From: Burkholderiaceae bacterium
GTDB taxonomy: Bacteria > Pseudomonadota > Gammaproteobacteria > Burkholderiales > Burkholderiaceae_C
Length of the DNA: 64,000 nt
Assembly (NCBI GenBank): GCA_024235915.1
Contig: JACKLO010000010.1
Location: 248,001 to 312,000 of the forward strand
Direction: 5' to 3'
The notes below the pieces were generated by a model. That model was not told where the DNA came from and made no database searches. It saw nothing but the letters and a program-made list of their open reading frames with translations. Both the position numbers and the translations under genes were made by a program. Positions 19,323-27,142 of the stretch are shown one piece after another. How positions within the stretch are numbered: the stretch's first letter is position 1; the number at the start of each line of letters is the position of its first letter.

Positions 19323-20675
19323 ATGACCACCCTGCTGGTCCGCCACGCCACGCTGCTGGCGACGATGGACGATGCGCGGCGCGAGATCCCCGACGGCGCC
19401 GTCTTCGTTCGCGACCACGTGATCGAGGCCGTTGGCCGCACCGCCGAGTTGCCGGCCACGGCCGACGTGGTCATCGACGCCAGCGATCAGGTCGTGCTGC
19501 CGGGCCTGGTCAACACCCACCACCACTTCTACCAGACGCTCACCCGCGTGCTGCCTGCGGCGCAGGACGCCGAGCTGTTCGACTGGCTGCGGGCGCTCTA
19601 CCCCGTGTGGGCGCGGCTGACGCCGGAGATGGCCTTCGTCAGCACGCAGACGGCGGCGGCCGAGCTGCTGCTGTCGGGCTGCACCACCAGCAGCGATCAC
19701 CTCTACCTGTTTCCCAACGGCACCACGCTGGACGACACGCTGGAAGCGGCGATGCAGATCGGCATCCGATTCCACGCCGCCCGCGGCGCGATGAGCGTGG
19801 GCGAAAGCCGCGGTGGCCTGCCGCCCGACAGCGTGGTCGAGGACGAGGACGCCATCCTGGCCGACACCGAGCGCCTGATCCAGCGCTGGCACGACCCGGC
19901 GCGCTTCGCGATGCGGCGCATCGTGGTCGCACCCTGCAGCCCGTTCTCCGTGAGCCGGCAGCTGATGGAGGATGCGGCTGCGTTGGCGCGCCGGCACCGC
20001 GTGAGCCTGCACACGCACCTGGCGGAGAACCAGAAGGACATCGACTACACGCGGGCGCACTTCGGCTGCACGCCGGCGGAATACGCTGAGCAGCTGGGCT
20101 GGGTGGGGCCGGACGTCTGGCATGCGCACTGCGTGCAGCTGGACCCGGCGGGCATCGATCTCTTTGCGCGCACCGGCACCGGCGTGGCGCACTGCCCCGG
20201 GTCCAACATGCGTCTGGCTTCCGGCATCGCGCCCATCCGCGCCATGCGCGACGCCGGTGTGCCGGTAGGCCTGGCGGTGGACGGTTCGGCCAGCAACGAC
20301 AGTGGCCACCTGCTGGCCGAGGCGCGACTCGCGCTGCTGCTGCAGCGCGTGGGCCATGGGCCCGATGCGCTGACGGCGCGCGACGTGCTGGAGATCGCCA
20401 CCCGCGGTGGCGCCCGGGTGCTCGGCCGCGACGACGTCGGTGCGCTGGTGCCCGGCATGGCGGCCGACCTGATCACCGTGCCGCTGGACGAGATCGGCCT
20501 GGCTGGCGCCGGCCACGACCCGCTGGCGAGCATGTTCTTCTGCCAGGTGCCGCGCGTGAAGCACAGCGTCGTCCATGGCCGGCATGTCGTCGACGACGGC
20601 CGGTTGACCACGCTGGACCTGCCGGCGCTGCTGGCGCGCCATCGGGCGTTGGCGGCGCGACTGGTGGCAGGCTGA
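19323..20675 (+). CDS. 8-oxoguanine/guanine deaminase-type amidohydrolase
   Basis: 450 residues. Amidohydrolase signatures: GLVNTHHHFYQTLTR (first metal His pair), HTHLAEN, the HCVQLDPAGIDLF region, and GLAVDGSASNDSGHLL (metal Asp). The sequence resembles the family annotated as 8-oxoguanine deaminase or hydroxydechloroatrazine ethylaminohydrolase. Co-transcription with uraH and puuD fits deamination of a purine such as guanine or 8-oxoguanine (the latter gives urate directly). Substrate preference cannot be told from sequence. Confidence 0.85.
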   Translation: MTTLLVRHATLLATMDDARREIPDGAVFVRDHVIEAVGRTAELPATADVVIDASDQVVLPGLVNTHHHFYQTLTRVLPAAQDAELFDWLRALYPVWARLTPEMAFVSTQTAAAELLLSGCTTSSDHLYLFPNGTTLDDTLEAAMQIGIRFHAARGAMSVGESRGGLPPDSVVEDEDAILADTERLIQRWHDPARFAMRRIVVAPCSPFSVSRQLMEDAAALARRHRVSLHTHLAENQKDIDYTRAHFGCTPAEYAEQLGWVGPDVWHAHCVQLDPAGIDLFARTGTGVAHCPGSNMRLASGIAPIRAMRDAGVPVGLAVDGSASNDSGHLLAEARLALLLQRVGHGPDALTARDVLEIATRGGARVLGRDDVGALVPGMAADLITVPLDEIGLAGAGHDPLASMFFCQVPRVKHSVVHGRHVVDDGRLTTLDLPALLARHRALAARLVAG

Positions 20676-20801
20676 GCCCCGGCACGCACCGGTCAGGGCG
20701 TCCGGCTGCTCACCTGGCCGCCGGCTTTCGGGGCAGCCGTTGTCGAGAAACAGGGCGGTCGATCGTCGAGTGAGGATCCACCACCCCTCCTGGAGCCCGC
20801 G

Positions 20802-21230
20802 ATGGCCGCCTCACTCGTCCCCTACCTATCCTTCGACGGCACCTGCGCCGAGGCCATGCGCTTCTACGCCGAGCTGCTCGGCGCCCGCCTCGAGGCGTTG
20901 ATGACCTACGGCCAGGCGCCGGGCATGGCCGACCACGTGGCCGAGGCCGACCGCGGCCTCGTGATGCACGCCTACCTCGTGCACCCCGATTTCACGCTGA
21001 TGGCCGGTGACGGCACCTGCGAGATGCCTTACCAGAAGGTTCAGGGCATCTCGCTGGCGCTTAGCTTCGACACGGTGGACGAGGCCCGGCGTGTGTTCGA
21101 GGCGCTGGGCGCCGGCGGTCAGGTGACGATGCCGATGGGTGAATCGTTCTGGGCCGAGGTCTTCGGCGCGGTGACCGACCGCTTCGGCATCAGCTGGCTG
21201 GTCAACGGCGTGCTCAAGCCGATGGCCTGA
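20802..21230 (+). CDS. VOC family (PhnB/glyoxalase-like) protein
   Basis: 142 residues, with GGAG about 8 bases before ATG 20802. The pattern PYLSFDGTCAEAMRFYAELLGA at the start and WAEVFGAVTDRFGISWLVN at the end is that of PhnB-like vicinal-oxygen-chelate proteins, usually homodimeric. The function of this subgroup is generally unknown. It stands alone: the preceding 126 bases hold no recognisable gene and the next gene is convergent. Confidence 0.85.
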   Translation: MAASLVPYLSFDGTCAEAMRFYAELLGARLEALMTYGQAPGMADHVAEADRGLVMHAYLVHPDFTLMAGDGTCEMPYQKVQGISLALSFDTVDEARRVFEALGAGGQVTMPMGESFWAEVFGAVTDRFGISWLVNGVLKPMA

Positions 21231-21262
21231 ACGGTGGGCGCGGCTGCGCGCCCGTTTTTCCG

Positions 21263-22369
21263 TCAGCCTCTGGCCGCTGCGCGCCGCGCCTTCACCGCCT
21301 GCGCCAGCGTGTCGAGCACGCCGATGGAATCATCCCAGCCGATGCAGGCGTCGGTGATGCTCTGGCCACTGACCAGCTTGGACGGGTCGTCCTTGCCCGG
21401 GGTGAACTTCTGCGCGCCGGGCTGCAGGTGGCTTTCCACCATCACGCCGAAGATGCAGCGGTTGCCTCCGGCCAGCTGGCGGCCGATGTCGGCGGCGACC
21501 TCGATTTGGCGCTGGTGCTGCTTGCTGCTGTTGGCGTGGCTGGCGTCGACCATGAGCCGGCAGGGCAGCTTGGCGGCTTCCAGGTCGGCGCAGGCCTTCG
21601 CGACACTTTCCGCGTCGTAGTTGGGGGCCTTGCCGCCGCGCAGGATGACGTGGCAGTCGGGGTTGCCCAGCGTGGAGACGATGGCGACCTGGCCGTTCTT
21701 GTGCACGGAGAGGAAGTGGTGGGCGTTGCCCGCGGCCTGGATCGCGTCGCAGGCGATCTTCAGATTGCCATCGGTGCCGTTCTTGAAGCCTACCGGTGCG
21801 CTCAGGCCGCTGGCCAGCTCGCGGTGCACCTGGCTCTCGGTGGTGCGCGCGCCGATGGCGCCCCAGCTGATCAGGTCGCCGATGTACTGCGGGCTGATCA
21901 CGTCCAGGAATTCGCTGCCCGCCGGCATGCCCAGGCGGTTGATGTCCACCAGCAGCTGGCGCGCGATGCGCAAGCCTTCGTGGATGCGGAAGCTGCCGTC
22001 CAGGTAGGGGTCGTTGATCAGGCCCTTCCAGCCCACCGTGGTGCGCGGCTTCTCGAAGTACACGCGCATCACCACCTCCAGCTCGCCGGCGTGCTGCTCG
22101 CGCAGCAGCTTCAGGCGGCGGGCGTACTCCATCGCCGCGGCCGGGTCGTGGATCGAGCAGGGACCGATGACCACCAGGAGCCGGTCGTCCAGCCCGTGCA
22201 CGATGCGGCGCACCGCCTGCCGGGTGTCGGCGATCAGCGCCTCCACCGGCGTGTCGGCGATCGGGAAGAAGCGGATCAGGTGCTCCGGCGGCGGCAGGGG
22301 CACGACGTCCTGGATGCGCAGGTCGTCGGTTTCGCTGGTCTTCTCGCTGAGGGTGTAGCGGTCGGTCAT
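21263..22369 (-). CDS. aroG: 3-deoxy-7-phosphoheptulonate (DAHP) synthase, class I AroG/AroF/AroH type
   Basis: 368 residues from ATG 22369 (MTDRYTLSEKTSETDDLRIQ). Conserved blocks are LVVIGPCSIHDPAAAMEYA, MRVYFEKPRTTVGWKGLINDP, GARTTESQVHRELASGLS, GFKNGTDG and DASHANSSK. It condenses PEP and erythrose-4-phosphate as the first step of aromatic amino acid biosynthesis. Its feedback class (Phe, Tyr or Trp) is not certain, but the leader peptide upstream (22447-22521) is rich in Phe codons, which favours Phe control. Expression is probably regulated by the attenuator at 22391-22419. Confidence 0.95.
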   Translation of the reverse strand: MTDRYTLSEKTSETDDLRIQDVVPLPPPEHLIRFFPIADTPVEALIADTRQAVRRIVHGLDDRLLVVIGPCSIHDPAAAMEYARRLKLLREQHAGELEVVMRVYFEKPRTTVGWKGLINDPYLDGSFRIHEGLRIARQLLVDINRLGMPAGSEFLDVISPQYIGDLISWGAIGARTTESQVHRELASGLSAPVGFKNGTDGNLKIACDAIQAAGNAHHFLSVHKNGQVAIVSTLGNPDCHVILRGGKAPNYDAESVAKACADLEAAKLPCRLMVDASHANSSKQHQRQIEVAADIGRQLAGGNRCIFGVMVESHLQPGAQKFTPGKDDPSKLVSGQSITDACIGWDDSIGVLDTLAQAVKARRAAARG

Positions 22370-22390
22370 GGTGGGCCTTGCGTCGGAAAA

Positions 22391-22419
22391 CAAAAAACCG
22401 CCGGGGCTGCCGGCGGTTT
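22391..22419 (-). terminator. Intrinsic terminator/attenuator in the DAHP synthase leader
   Basis: On the minus strand AAACCGCCGG (22419-22410) pairs perfectly with CCGGCGGTTT (22404-22395) around a 5-base loop, and the stem runs into TTTTTTG. It is the best intrinsic terminator in the window and lies upstream of, not after, the gene: 27 bases after the leader peptide stop and 25 bases before ATG 22369. The segment CGGCGG at 22472-22467 could pair with CCGCCG of the 5' arm as an antiterminator. Confidence 0.8.
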
Positions 22420-22446
22420 GAAGGGGGTTCGGTGCGTCTTCTTTGC

Positions 22447-22521
22447 TTACGCGCTTGCCTCTCCAGCCGCCGTGCGGTGCGAGAACCAAAAGTAGGCAAA
22501 GAAGAACGTGCCGAAACGCAT
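22447..22521 (-). CDS. Phe/Tyr/Trp-rich leader peptide of DAHP synthase
   Basis: 24 codons plus TAA. The product begins MRFGT and residues 6-13 read FFFAYFWF, giving six Phe, one Tyr and one Trp in the first 13 residues. The remainder is polar and small (SHRTAAGEASA). Position, size, codon content and the downstream terminator fit a translated attenuation leader: ribosome stalling at Phe codons would free CGGCGG to disrupt the terminator. AGGCAA and TTGCCT inside the ORF can pair and may form the alternative hairpin. The ORF has no Shine-Dalgarno; TACATT lies 8 bases upstream of ATG. Confidence 0.75.
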   Translation of the reverse strand: MRFGTFFFAYFWFSHRTAAGEASA

Positions 22522-22529
22522 GGGGTGGG

Positions 22530-22535
22530 AATGTA
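22530..22535 (-). promoter_or_regulatory. Putative -10 hexamer for the DAHP synthase leader transcript
   Basis: TACATT on the minus strand, 8 bases before the leader peptide ATG (22521). No convincing -35 box at 16-18 bases. It matches the short-leader arrangement seen at other genes in the window. Confidence 0.35.
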
Positions 22536-22549
22536 GCACGCGCAAGATG

Positions 22550-23749
22550 TCAGTACGCTGACGCGTCGAAGCCGGCCGCAGTCATCGCATCGATGACCGA
22601 GGCCACATGACTGCGGTTGCGTGTCTGCAGCACCAGCTCCACTTCCACGTTCTGCGCGCTGAGCATCGAGAAGGCGCGCTGATGGTGCACCTCCTCGATG
22701 TTGGCGCCGGCCTGGGCGACGACGGCGGTGATCTTGGCCAGCACGCCCGGCGTGTCGCGCGCCGCCACGCGGATGCGCGCCAGGCGCCCGGCGCGCACCA
22801 GGCCGCGGCCGATGATGGCCTGCAGCAGCAGCGGGTCGATGTTGCCGCCGCACAGCACCAGGCCCACGTGGCGGCCGGCGAAACGCTTCGGGTCCTTCAC
22901 CAGCGCCGCCAGGCCGGCGGCGCCGGCGCCTTCGACCAGGGTCTTCTCGATCTCGAGCAGCATCACGATGGCCTGCTCGATATCGCCCTCGTCCACCAGC
23001 ACCAGGTCGTCGACCAGGCTGCCGATGATCTCGCGCGTGATCTGGCCGGGCTTGCCGACGGCGATGCCTTCGGCGATGGTGCTCGTGCCCTGCGGGTGCG
23101 CCGTGCCCTTGACCGCGTTGACCATGGCCGGGAAGCGCGCAGTCTGCACGCCGACGATCTCCAGCCCCGGCTTGAGGGCCCGCGCCGCGGTGGCGATGCC
23201 GCTGATCAGCCCGCCGCCGCCCACGGCCACCACCAGGGTGTCCAGATCCGGCTGCTCGGCCAGCATCTCCAGGCCGATGGTGCCCTGGCCGGCGATGACG
23301 GCCGGGTCGTCGAAGGGGTGCACGAAGCTCAGGCCCTGCTCGGCCGCCAGCTGCAGCGCGTGCTCGCGCGCGGCGTCGAAGGTCTCGCCGTGCAGCACCA
23401 CCTCGGCGCCGAAGCCGCGCGTGCGCTCCACCTTCACGGTGGGCGTGAGCACCGGCATCACGATCACCGCGCGCAGGCCCAGGCGCTGGGCGTGGTGCGC
23501 CACGCCCTGGGCGTGGTTGCCGGCCGAGGCGGCGATCACCCCTTTCAGCGGCTCGCCCGATTCGACCAGCTGCGCCAGCTTGTTCAGCGCGCCGCGCTCC
23601 TTGAAGCTGGCGGTGAACTGCAGGTTCTCGAACTTCAGGAAGACCCGGCAGCCCAGGATCTGGCCCAGCGTGCGGCTTTCCACGCAGGGCGTGTCCAGCA
23701 CCTGGCCGCGCAGGCGCGCGGCGGCGGCCTCGATGTCGGCCAGCGACAC
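22550..23749 (-). CDS. ilvA: Threonine deaminase with single C-terminal ACT domain
   Basis: 399 residues from GTG 23749 (MSLADIEAAAARLRGQVLDTP), the start that gives the usual N-terminus; other in-frame starts upstream would lie inside tldD. PLP Lys is K50 in TASFKERGALN, with SAGNHAQGVA, a Gly-rich PLP phosphate loop VAVGGGGLISG, and a C-terminal ACT domain (IRVAARDTPGVLAKITAVVAQAGANIEEVHH). The short, one-ACT form is common in Betaproteobacteria. It converts threonine to 2-oxobutyrate for isoleucine synthesis or catabolism. It follows tldD by 35 bases. Confidence 0.92.
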   Translation of the reverse strand: MSLADIEAAAARLRGQVLDTPCVESRTLGQILGCRVFLKFENLQFTASFKERGALNKLAQLVESGEPLKGVIAASAGNHAQGVAHHAQRLGLRAVIVMPVLTPTVKVERTRGFGAEVVLHGETFDAAREHALQLAAEQGLSFVHPFDDPAVIAGQGTIGLEMLAEQPDLDTLVVAVGGGGLISGIATAARALKPGLEIVGVQTARFPAMVNAVKGTAHPQGTSTIAEGIAVGKPGQITREIIGSLVDDLVLVDEGDIEQAIVMLLEIEKTLVEGAGAAGLAALVKDPKRFAGRHVGLVLCGGNIDPLLLQAIIGRGLVRAGRLARIRVAARDTPGVLAKITAVVAQAGANIEEVHHQRAFSMLSAQNVEVELVLQTRNRSHVASVIDAMTAAGFDASAY

Positions 23750-23784
23750 CGCCGGTACGCCGGCAGGGACAGACGCCGCGGCGG

Positions 23785-25245
23785 TCAGGCCGTGCCCCCG
23801 ACGGTGATCTTCTCGATGCGCAGCGTCGGCTGGCCCACGCCCACCGGCACGCTCTGGCCTTCCTTGCCGCAGACGCCGACACCGGTGTCGAGCTGCAGGT
23901 CGTTGCCGATCATGCTGACGCGGTTCATGGCCTCCGGGCCGTTGCCGATCAGCGTGGCGCCCTTGACCGGGTATTTCAGCTGGCCGTCCTCCACCCACCA
24001 GGCCTGGCTGGCGCTGAAGACGAAGCGGCCACTGGTGATGTCGACCTGGCCGCCGCCGAAGTTGGTGGCGTAGATGCCGCGCTTGAGGCTGGCGACGATC
24101 TCCTTTGGATCGCGGTCGCCGCCGAGCATGTAGGTGTTGGTCATGCGCGGCATCGGCAGGTGGGCGTAGCTCTCGCGGCGGCCGTTGCCGGTGGGCTTGA
24201 CCCCCATCAGGCGCGCATTGAGGCTGTCCTGCATGTAGCCGCGCAGGATGCCGTCCTCGATCAGCACGTTGCGCTGCGTGGCCGCGCCTTCGTCGTCGAT
24301 GTTCAGGCTGCCACGGCGGTCGGCGATGGTGCCGTCGTCGAGCACCGTCACGCCCTTGGCCGCCACGCGCTGGCCGATGCGGCCGGCGAAGGTGCTGCTG
24401 CCCTTGCGGTTGAAGTCGCCCTCCAGGCCGTGGCCCACGGCTTCGTGCAGCAGCACGCCGGGCCAGCCGGGGCCGAGCACCACGGTCATGTCACCGGCCG
24501 GCGCGGGGCGGCTGTCGAGGTTGGTCAGCGCCGCATCCACCGCCTGGTCCACATAGGATTGCAGTACCGCATCCTGGAAGTAGCCCAGGCCGAAGCGGCC
24601 GCCGCCACCAGCGGAGCCCACTTCGCGGCGGCCGGCCTGCTCGGCGATGACGGTGACGTTGACGCGCACCAGCGGCCGGACGTCGGCGGCGCGGGTGCCA
24701 TCGGCGCGGGCGATCAGCACCACGTCGTGCTCGGCGGCCACGCTGGCCATCACCTGCACGATGCGCGGGTCCTTGGCGCGCGCCATCTTCTCCACCCGCT
24801 CCAGCAGCGCCACCTTGCCGGCGCTGTCCAGCGTGCCGATGGGGTCGGTGGGCGCGTAGAGCACGCGGCTGGCAGCCGGCTTCGTGCGCCCAGGCACCTT
24901 GATGCGGCGCTGCTGGCCGGCCGCGGCGATGGTGCGCACGGTGCGCGCCGCGTCCATCAGCGAGGCTTCGGAAAGGTCGTCGGAATAGGCGAAGGCGGTC
25001 TTCTCGCCAGCCACCGCGCGCACGCCCACGCCTTGGTCGATGCTGAAGCTGCCGCTCTTGACGATGCCTTCCTCCAGGCTCCAGCCCTCGTGGCGGGTGG
25101 TCTGGAAGTAGAGGTCGGCGTCGTCGACGCGGTGCTCGCGGATCGTGGCCAGCGCCTGCGCCAGCGAGGATTCCGACAGCCCGAAGGGCTCGAGCATCAG
25201 CGACTGGGCGATCGCCAGCCGTTCGATCGTGGGTTCGCGCTTCAT
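23785..25245 (-). CDS. tldD: Metallopeptidase TldD
   Basis: 486 residues. The family zinc motif HEAVGH is at residues 267-272 within GVLLHEAVGHGLEGDFNRKG, and RRESYAHLPMPRMTNTYM is conserved. TldD forms a heterodimer with TldE/PmbA and degrades small unfolded peptides; it also matures certain ribosomally made peptides. No tldE gene is in the window. TAGAAT lies exactly 6 bases upstream of ATG and no Shine-Dalgarno is seen, so a leaderless transcript is likely. Confidence 0.95.
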   Translation of the reverse strand: MKREPTIERLAIAQSLMLEPFGLSESSLAQALATIREHRVDDADLYFQTTRHEGWSLEEGIVKSGSFSIDQGVGVRAVAGEKTAFAYSDDLSEASLMDAARTVRTIAAAGQQRRIKVPGRTKPAASRVLYAPTDPIGTLDSAGKVALLERVEKMARAKDPRIVQVMASVAAEHDVVLIARADGTRAADVRPLVRVNVTVIAEQAGRREVGSAGGGGRFGLGYFQDAVLQSYVDQAVDAALTNLDSRPAPAGDMTVVLGPGWPGVLLHEAVGHGLEGDFNRKGSSTFAGRIGQRVAAKGVTVLDDGTIADRRGSLNIDDEGAATQRNVLIEDGILRGYMQDSLNARLMGVKPTGNGRRESYAHLPMPRMTNTYMLGGDRDPKEIVASLKRGIYATNFGGGQVDITSGRFVFSASQAWWVEDGQLKYPVKGATLIGNGPEAMNRVSMIGNDLQLDTGVGVCGKEGQSVPVGVGQPTLRIEKITVGGTA

Positions 25246-25251
25246 CGCGCG

Positions 25252-25257
25252 ATTCTA
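25252..25257 (-). promoter_or_regulatory. Putative -10 hexamer placing the tldD ATG at +1
   Basis: TAGAAT on the minus strand followed by CGCGCG and ATG (6-base spacing). It overlaps the stop-codon region of rsmI just upstream. Confidence 0.5.
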
Positions 25258-26166
25258 GGAGTCGGCCTGCTTCCGCGACAGCGCCAGGGCATAGAGCGCG
25301 TTGCGCGGTGCGCCGCTGATCTCGGCGGCCAGCGCCACCGCCTGTTTCAGCGGCAGGCCGCGCTGCAGCACGTCCAGCGCGCGCAAGGCGGCCGGGTCGA
25401 TGGCCTCGTCGCCGGCGGCCGGCGGCAGCGCATGCAGCACGAGCACGAACTCGCCGCGCAGGCGGTTCGGGTCGGCGGCGAGCCAGGTGGGCAGATCCGC
25501 CGCCGGGCCGGTGTGCACAGTCTCGAACTGCTTGGTCAGCTCACGGCAGAGCGTGACGGTGCGTGTGGCGGCGCCGGTTGCCAGCGCCGTGGCCAGGGTC
25601 TCGATGCGGTGTGGTGCCTCGAACAGGATCTGCGCCCCCGGTGCGGCCAGCACGGCGGCCAGCGCCGCCTCGCGTTCACGCCCCTTGGCCGGCAGGAAAC
25701 CCTGGAAGGTGAAGCCGGTGGCGACGGCGTCGCCGGCCACACTCAGGGCCGCCAGCGCACTGCTGGGGCCGGGAATGGGCAGCACCCGATGGCCGGCGGC
25801 AGCCACCGCCGCCACCAGCCGTGCCCCGGGGTCGCTGACCGCCGGCGTGCCGGCGTCGCTGACCAGGGCCACACGTTCGCCGGCCACCAGCCGGTGGAGC
25901 ACATGGCCGGCCGCCGCTGCCTCGTTGTGCTGGTGCAGCGGCATCAGCGGCTTGCGCAGCCCCAGGTGCTGCAGCAGCGCGCCGCCCACGCGCGTGTCCT
26001 CGCAGGCCACAGTGTCGGCCAGCGCCAGCACGTGCAGCGCGCGCAGCGTCAGGTCGGCCAGGTTGCCGATGGGCGTGGCCACCACGTAGAGTGCGCCGGT
26101 GGGCAGGGACTGGCCACCGGCGGCCTGTTCGGCGGCCTGCAGCAGCAGGGAGGGCGAGGTGTTCAA
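25255..26166 (-). CDS. rsmI: 16S rRNA (cytidine-2'-O)-methyltransferase
   Basis: 303 residues from a TTG at 26166, a tentative start because no Shine-Dalgarno is clear; GTG 26190 is an in-frame alternative. Motifs of the SAM-dependent tetrapyrrole-methylase-like family are LYVVATPIGNLADLTLRAL, ACEDTRVGGALL, VALVSDAGTPAVSDPGARLV, PIPGPSSALAAL and FLPAKGREREAAL. It 2'-O-methylates C1402 of 16S rRNA. It is divergent from yraN with their 5' ends overlapping by a few bases, and the cluster rsmI/yraN/diaA/dolP matches the enterobacterial order (without lpoA). Confidence 0.93.
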   Translation of the reverse strand: MNTSPSLLLQAAEQAAGGQSLPTGALYVVATPIGNLADLTLRALHVLALADTVACEDTRVGGALLQHLGLRKPLMPLHQHNEAAAAGHVLHRLVAGERVALVSDAGTPAVSDPGARLVAAVAAAGHRVLPIPGPSSALAALSVAGDAVATGFTFQGFLPAKGREREAALAAVLAAPGAQILFEAPHRIETLATALATGAATRTVTLCRELTKQFETVHTGPAADLPTWLAADPNRLRGEFVLVLHALPPAAGDEAIDPAALRALDVLQRGLPLKQAVALAAEISGAPRNALYALALSRKQADS

Positions 26167-26548
26167 TCCGTTCGGCAGGGCGGTCAGCACGAAGGCGGCG
26201 GGCGACGCGGCCGAGGCCCGCGCGCTGGCACACCTGCAACGCCAGGGGCTGACGCTGCTGGAGCGCAATTATCGGGTGGCGCGCGGCCCGCGGGCGCGTG
26301 GCGGTGAGGTCGACCTGATCCTGCGCGCGCCCGACGGCACCCTGGTTTTCTGCGAGGTGCGCGCCCGCCGCAGCGTGGCCCAGGGCGGTGCGGCAGCCAG
26401 CATCGGCGCCGCCAAGCAGCGCGCGCTGGTGTTCGCCGCCCAGCACTACCTGCAGCGCTTCGCCGCGCCGCCCTCCTGCCGCTTCGACGTGGTGGCCATC
26501 GACGGCGATCACCTGGACTGGCTGCCCGGTGCCTTCGACGCGGGCTGA
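26159..26548 (+). CDS. yraN: YraN/UPF0102 family endonuclease-fold protein
   Basis: 129 residues from GTG 26159, chosen for AGGGAGG a few bases upstream. The nuclease-like core is GDAAEARALAHLQRQGLTLLERNYR, GGEVDLILRAPDGTLVFCEVRARR (acidic residues and the ExK-like EVR) and AKQRAL. The exact biochemical role of YraN is not settled; a structure-specific nuclease has been proposed for relatives. It starts head-to-head with rsmI. Confidence 0.88.
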   Translation: MFNPFGRAVSTKAAGDAAEARALAHLQRQGLTLLERNYRVARGPRARGGEVDLILRAPDGTLVFCEVRARRSVAQGGAAASIGAAKQRALVFAAQHYLQRFAAPPSCRFDVVAIDGDHLDWLPGAFDAG

Positions 26549-26597
26549 GGGGCCCTCCCGGGCGGGACAGGGAACCCGGCGCGTTCGGGCCGTGTCC

Positions 26598-26603
26598 TAC
26601 ACT
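26598..26603 (+). promoter_or_regulatory. Putative -10 hexamer at the diaA start
   Basis: TACACT within the octamer CCTACACT. It lies 2 bases before ATG 26606 but 8 bases before ATG 26612, which favours 26612 as the start if the mRNA is leaderless. Confidence 0.35.
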
Positions 26604-26605
26604 CG

Positions 26606-27142
26606 ATGCCGATGCTCGAACCGCGCCTGCAGCAGCCTTTCTTCGACGCCGCCGACCTGCTCTACCAGGCGGCCGAGGCGCTGGGCCGGCCGTTGGGCGA
26701 GGCCCTGCAGGCCTGCGTGGCCTGCCTGACCGGCGGCGGCAAGCTGCTGGCCACCGGTGGCCCGCTGGCGGACCATGCGGCCACGTTGCTGGTGCATGGC
26801 TTCGAGCGAGAACGGCCGCCGCTGGCGGCGCTGAGCCTGGCCGCCGACGCCACCCCGCTGCGCGCCTTGGGCCATCCGGGCGACCTGCTGCTGCTGTTTG
26901 ACGATGCGCTGCCGGCCGCCACCGCGCTGGCCCTGGTGGAGGCGGCCCACGACCAGGACATGGCGGTGATCGCCTTCAGCGGCGCCGCGCCGTCGTGGCG
27001 CACGGCGCTGGCGGAGACCGATGTGCTGCTGTCCGTGCCGCACGACCGTGCGGCCCGGGTGCGCGAAGTGCACCTGCTGCTGCTGCATGCGTTGGCCGAC
27101 GGCATCGATCTGCAACTGCTTGGAGAACAGGACCCCTCATGA
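26606..27142 (+). CDS. diaA: SIS-domain protein, DiaA/GmhA-like
   Basis: 178 residues from ATG 26606 (176 if ATG 26612 is used). The sugar isomerase (SIS) fold is visible: LTGGGKLLATGGPLADHAATLLVHGFERERPPL at the N-terminal half and DLLLLFDDALPAATALALVEAAHDQDMAVIAFSG later. In this gene order (yraN, diaA, dolP) the protein is DiaA, a DnaA-binding initiation factor, rather than phosphoheptose isomerase, but the catalytic difference cannot be resolved by eye. TACACT (26598-26603) ends 8 bases before ATG 26612. The TGA overlaps the dolP start. Confidence 0.82.
   Translation: MPMLEPRLQQPFFDAADLLYQAAEALGRPLGEALQACVACLTGGGKLLATGGPLADHAATLLVHGFERERPPLAALSLAADATPLRALGHPGDLLLLFDDALPAATALALVEAAHDQDMAVIAFSGAAPSWRTALAETDVLLSVPHDRAARVREVHLLLLHALADGIDLQLLGEQDPS

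Noticed and set aside
22370..22489. N-terminal extension of DAHP synthase from an upstream start at 22489
   Set aside because: The extension would be translated from the attenuator hairpin and overlap the leader peptide; the family N-terminus starts at ATG 22369.
22447..22521. Phe-rich ORF as a small membrane protein or toxin
   Set aside because: Only about 8 hydrophobic residues in a row, followed by a polar tail, and the terminator plus DAHP synthase context fits a leader peptide far better. It cannot be fully excluded.
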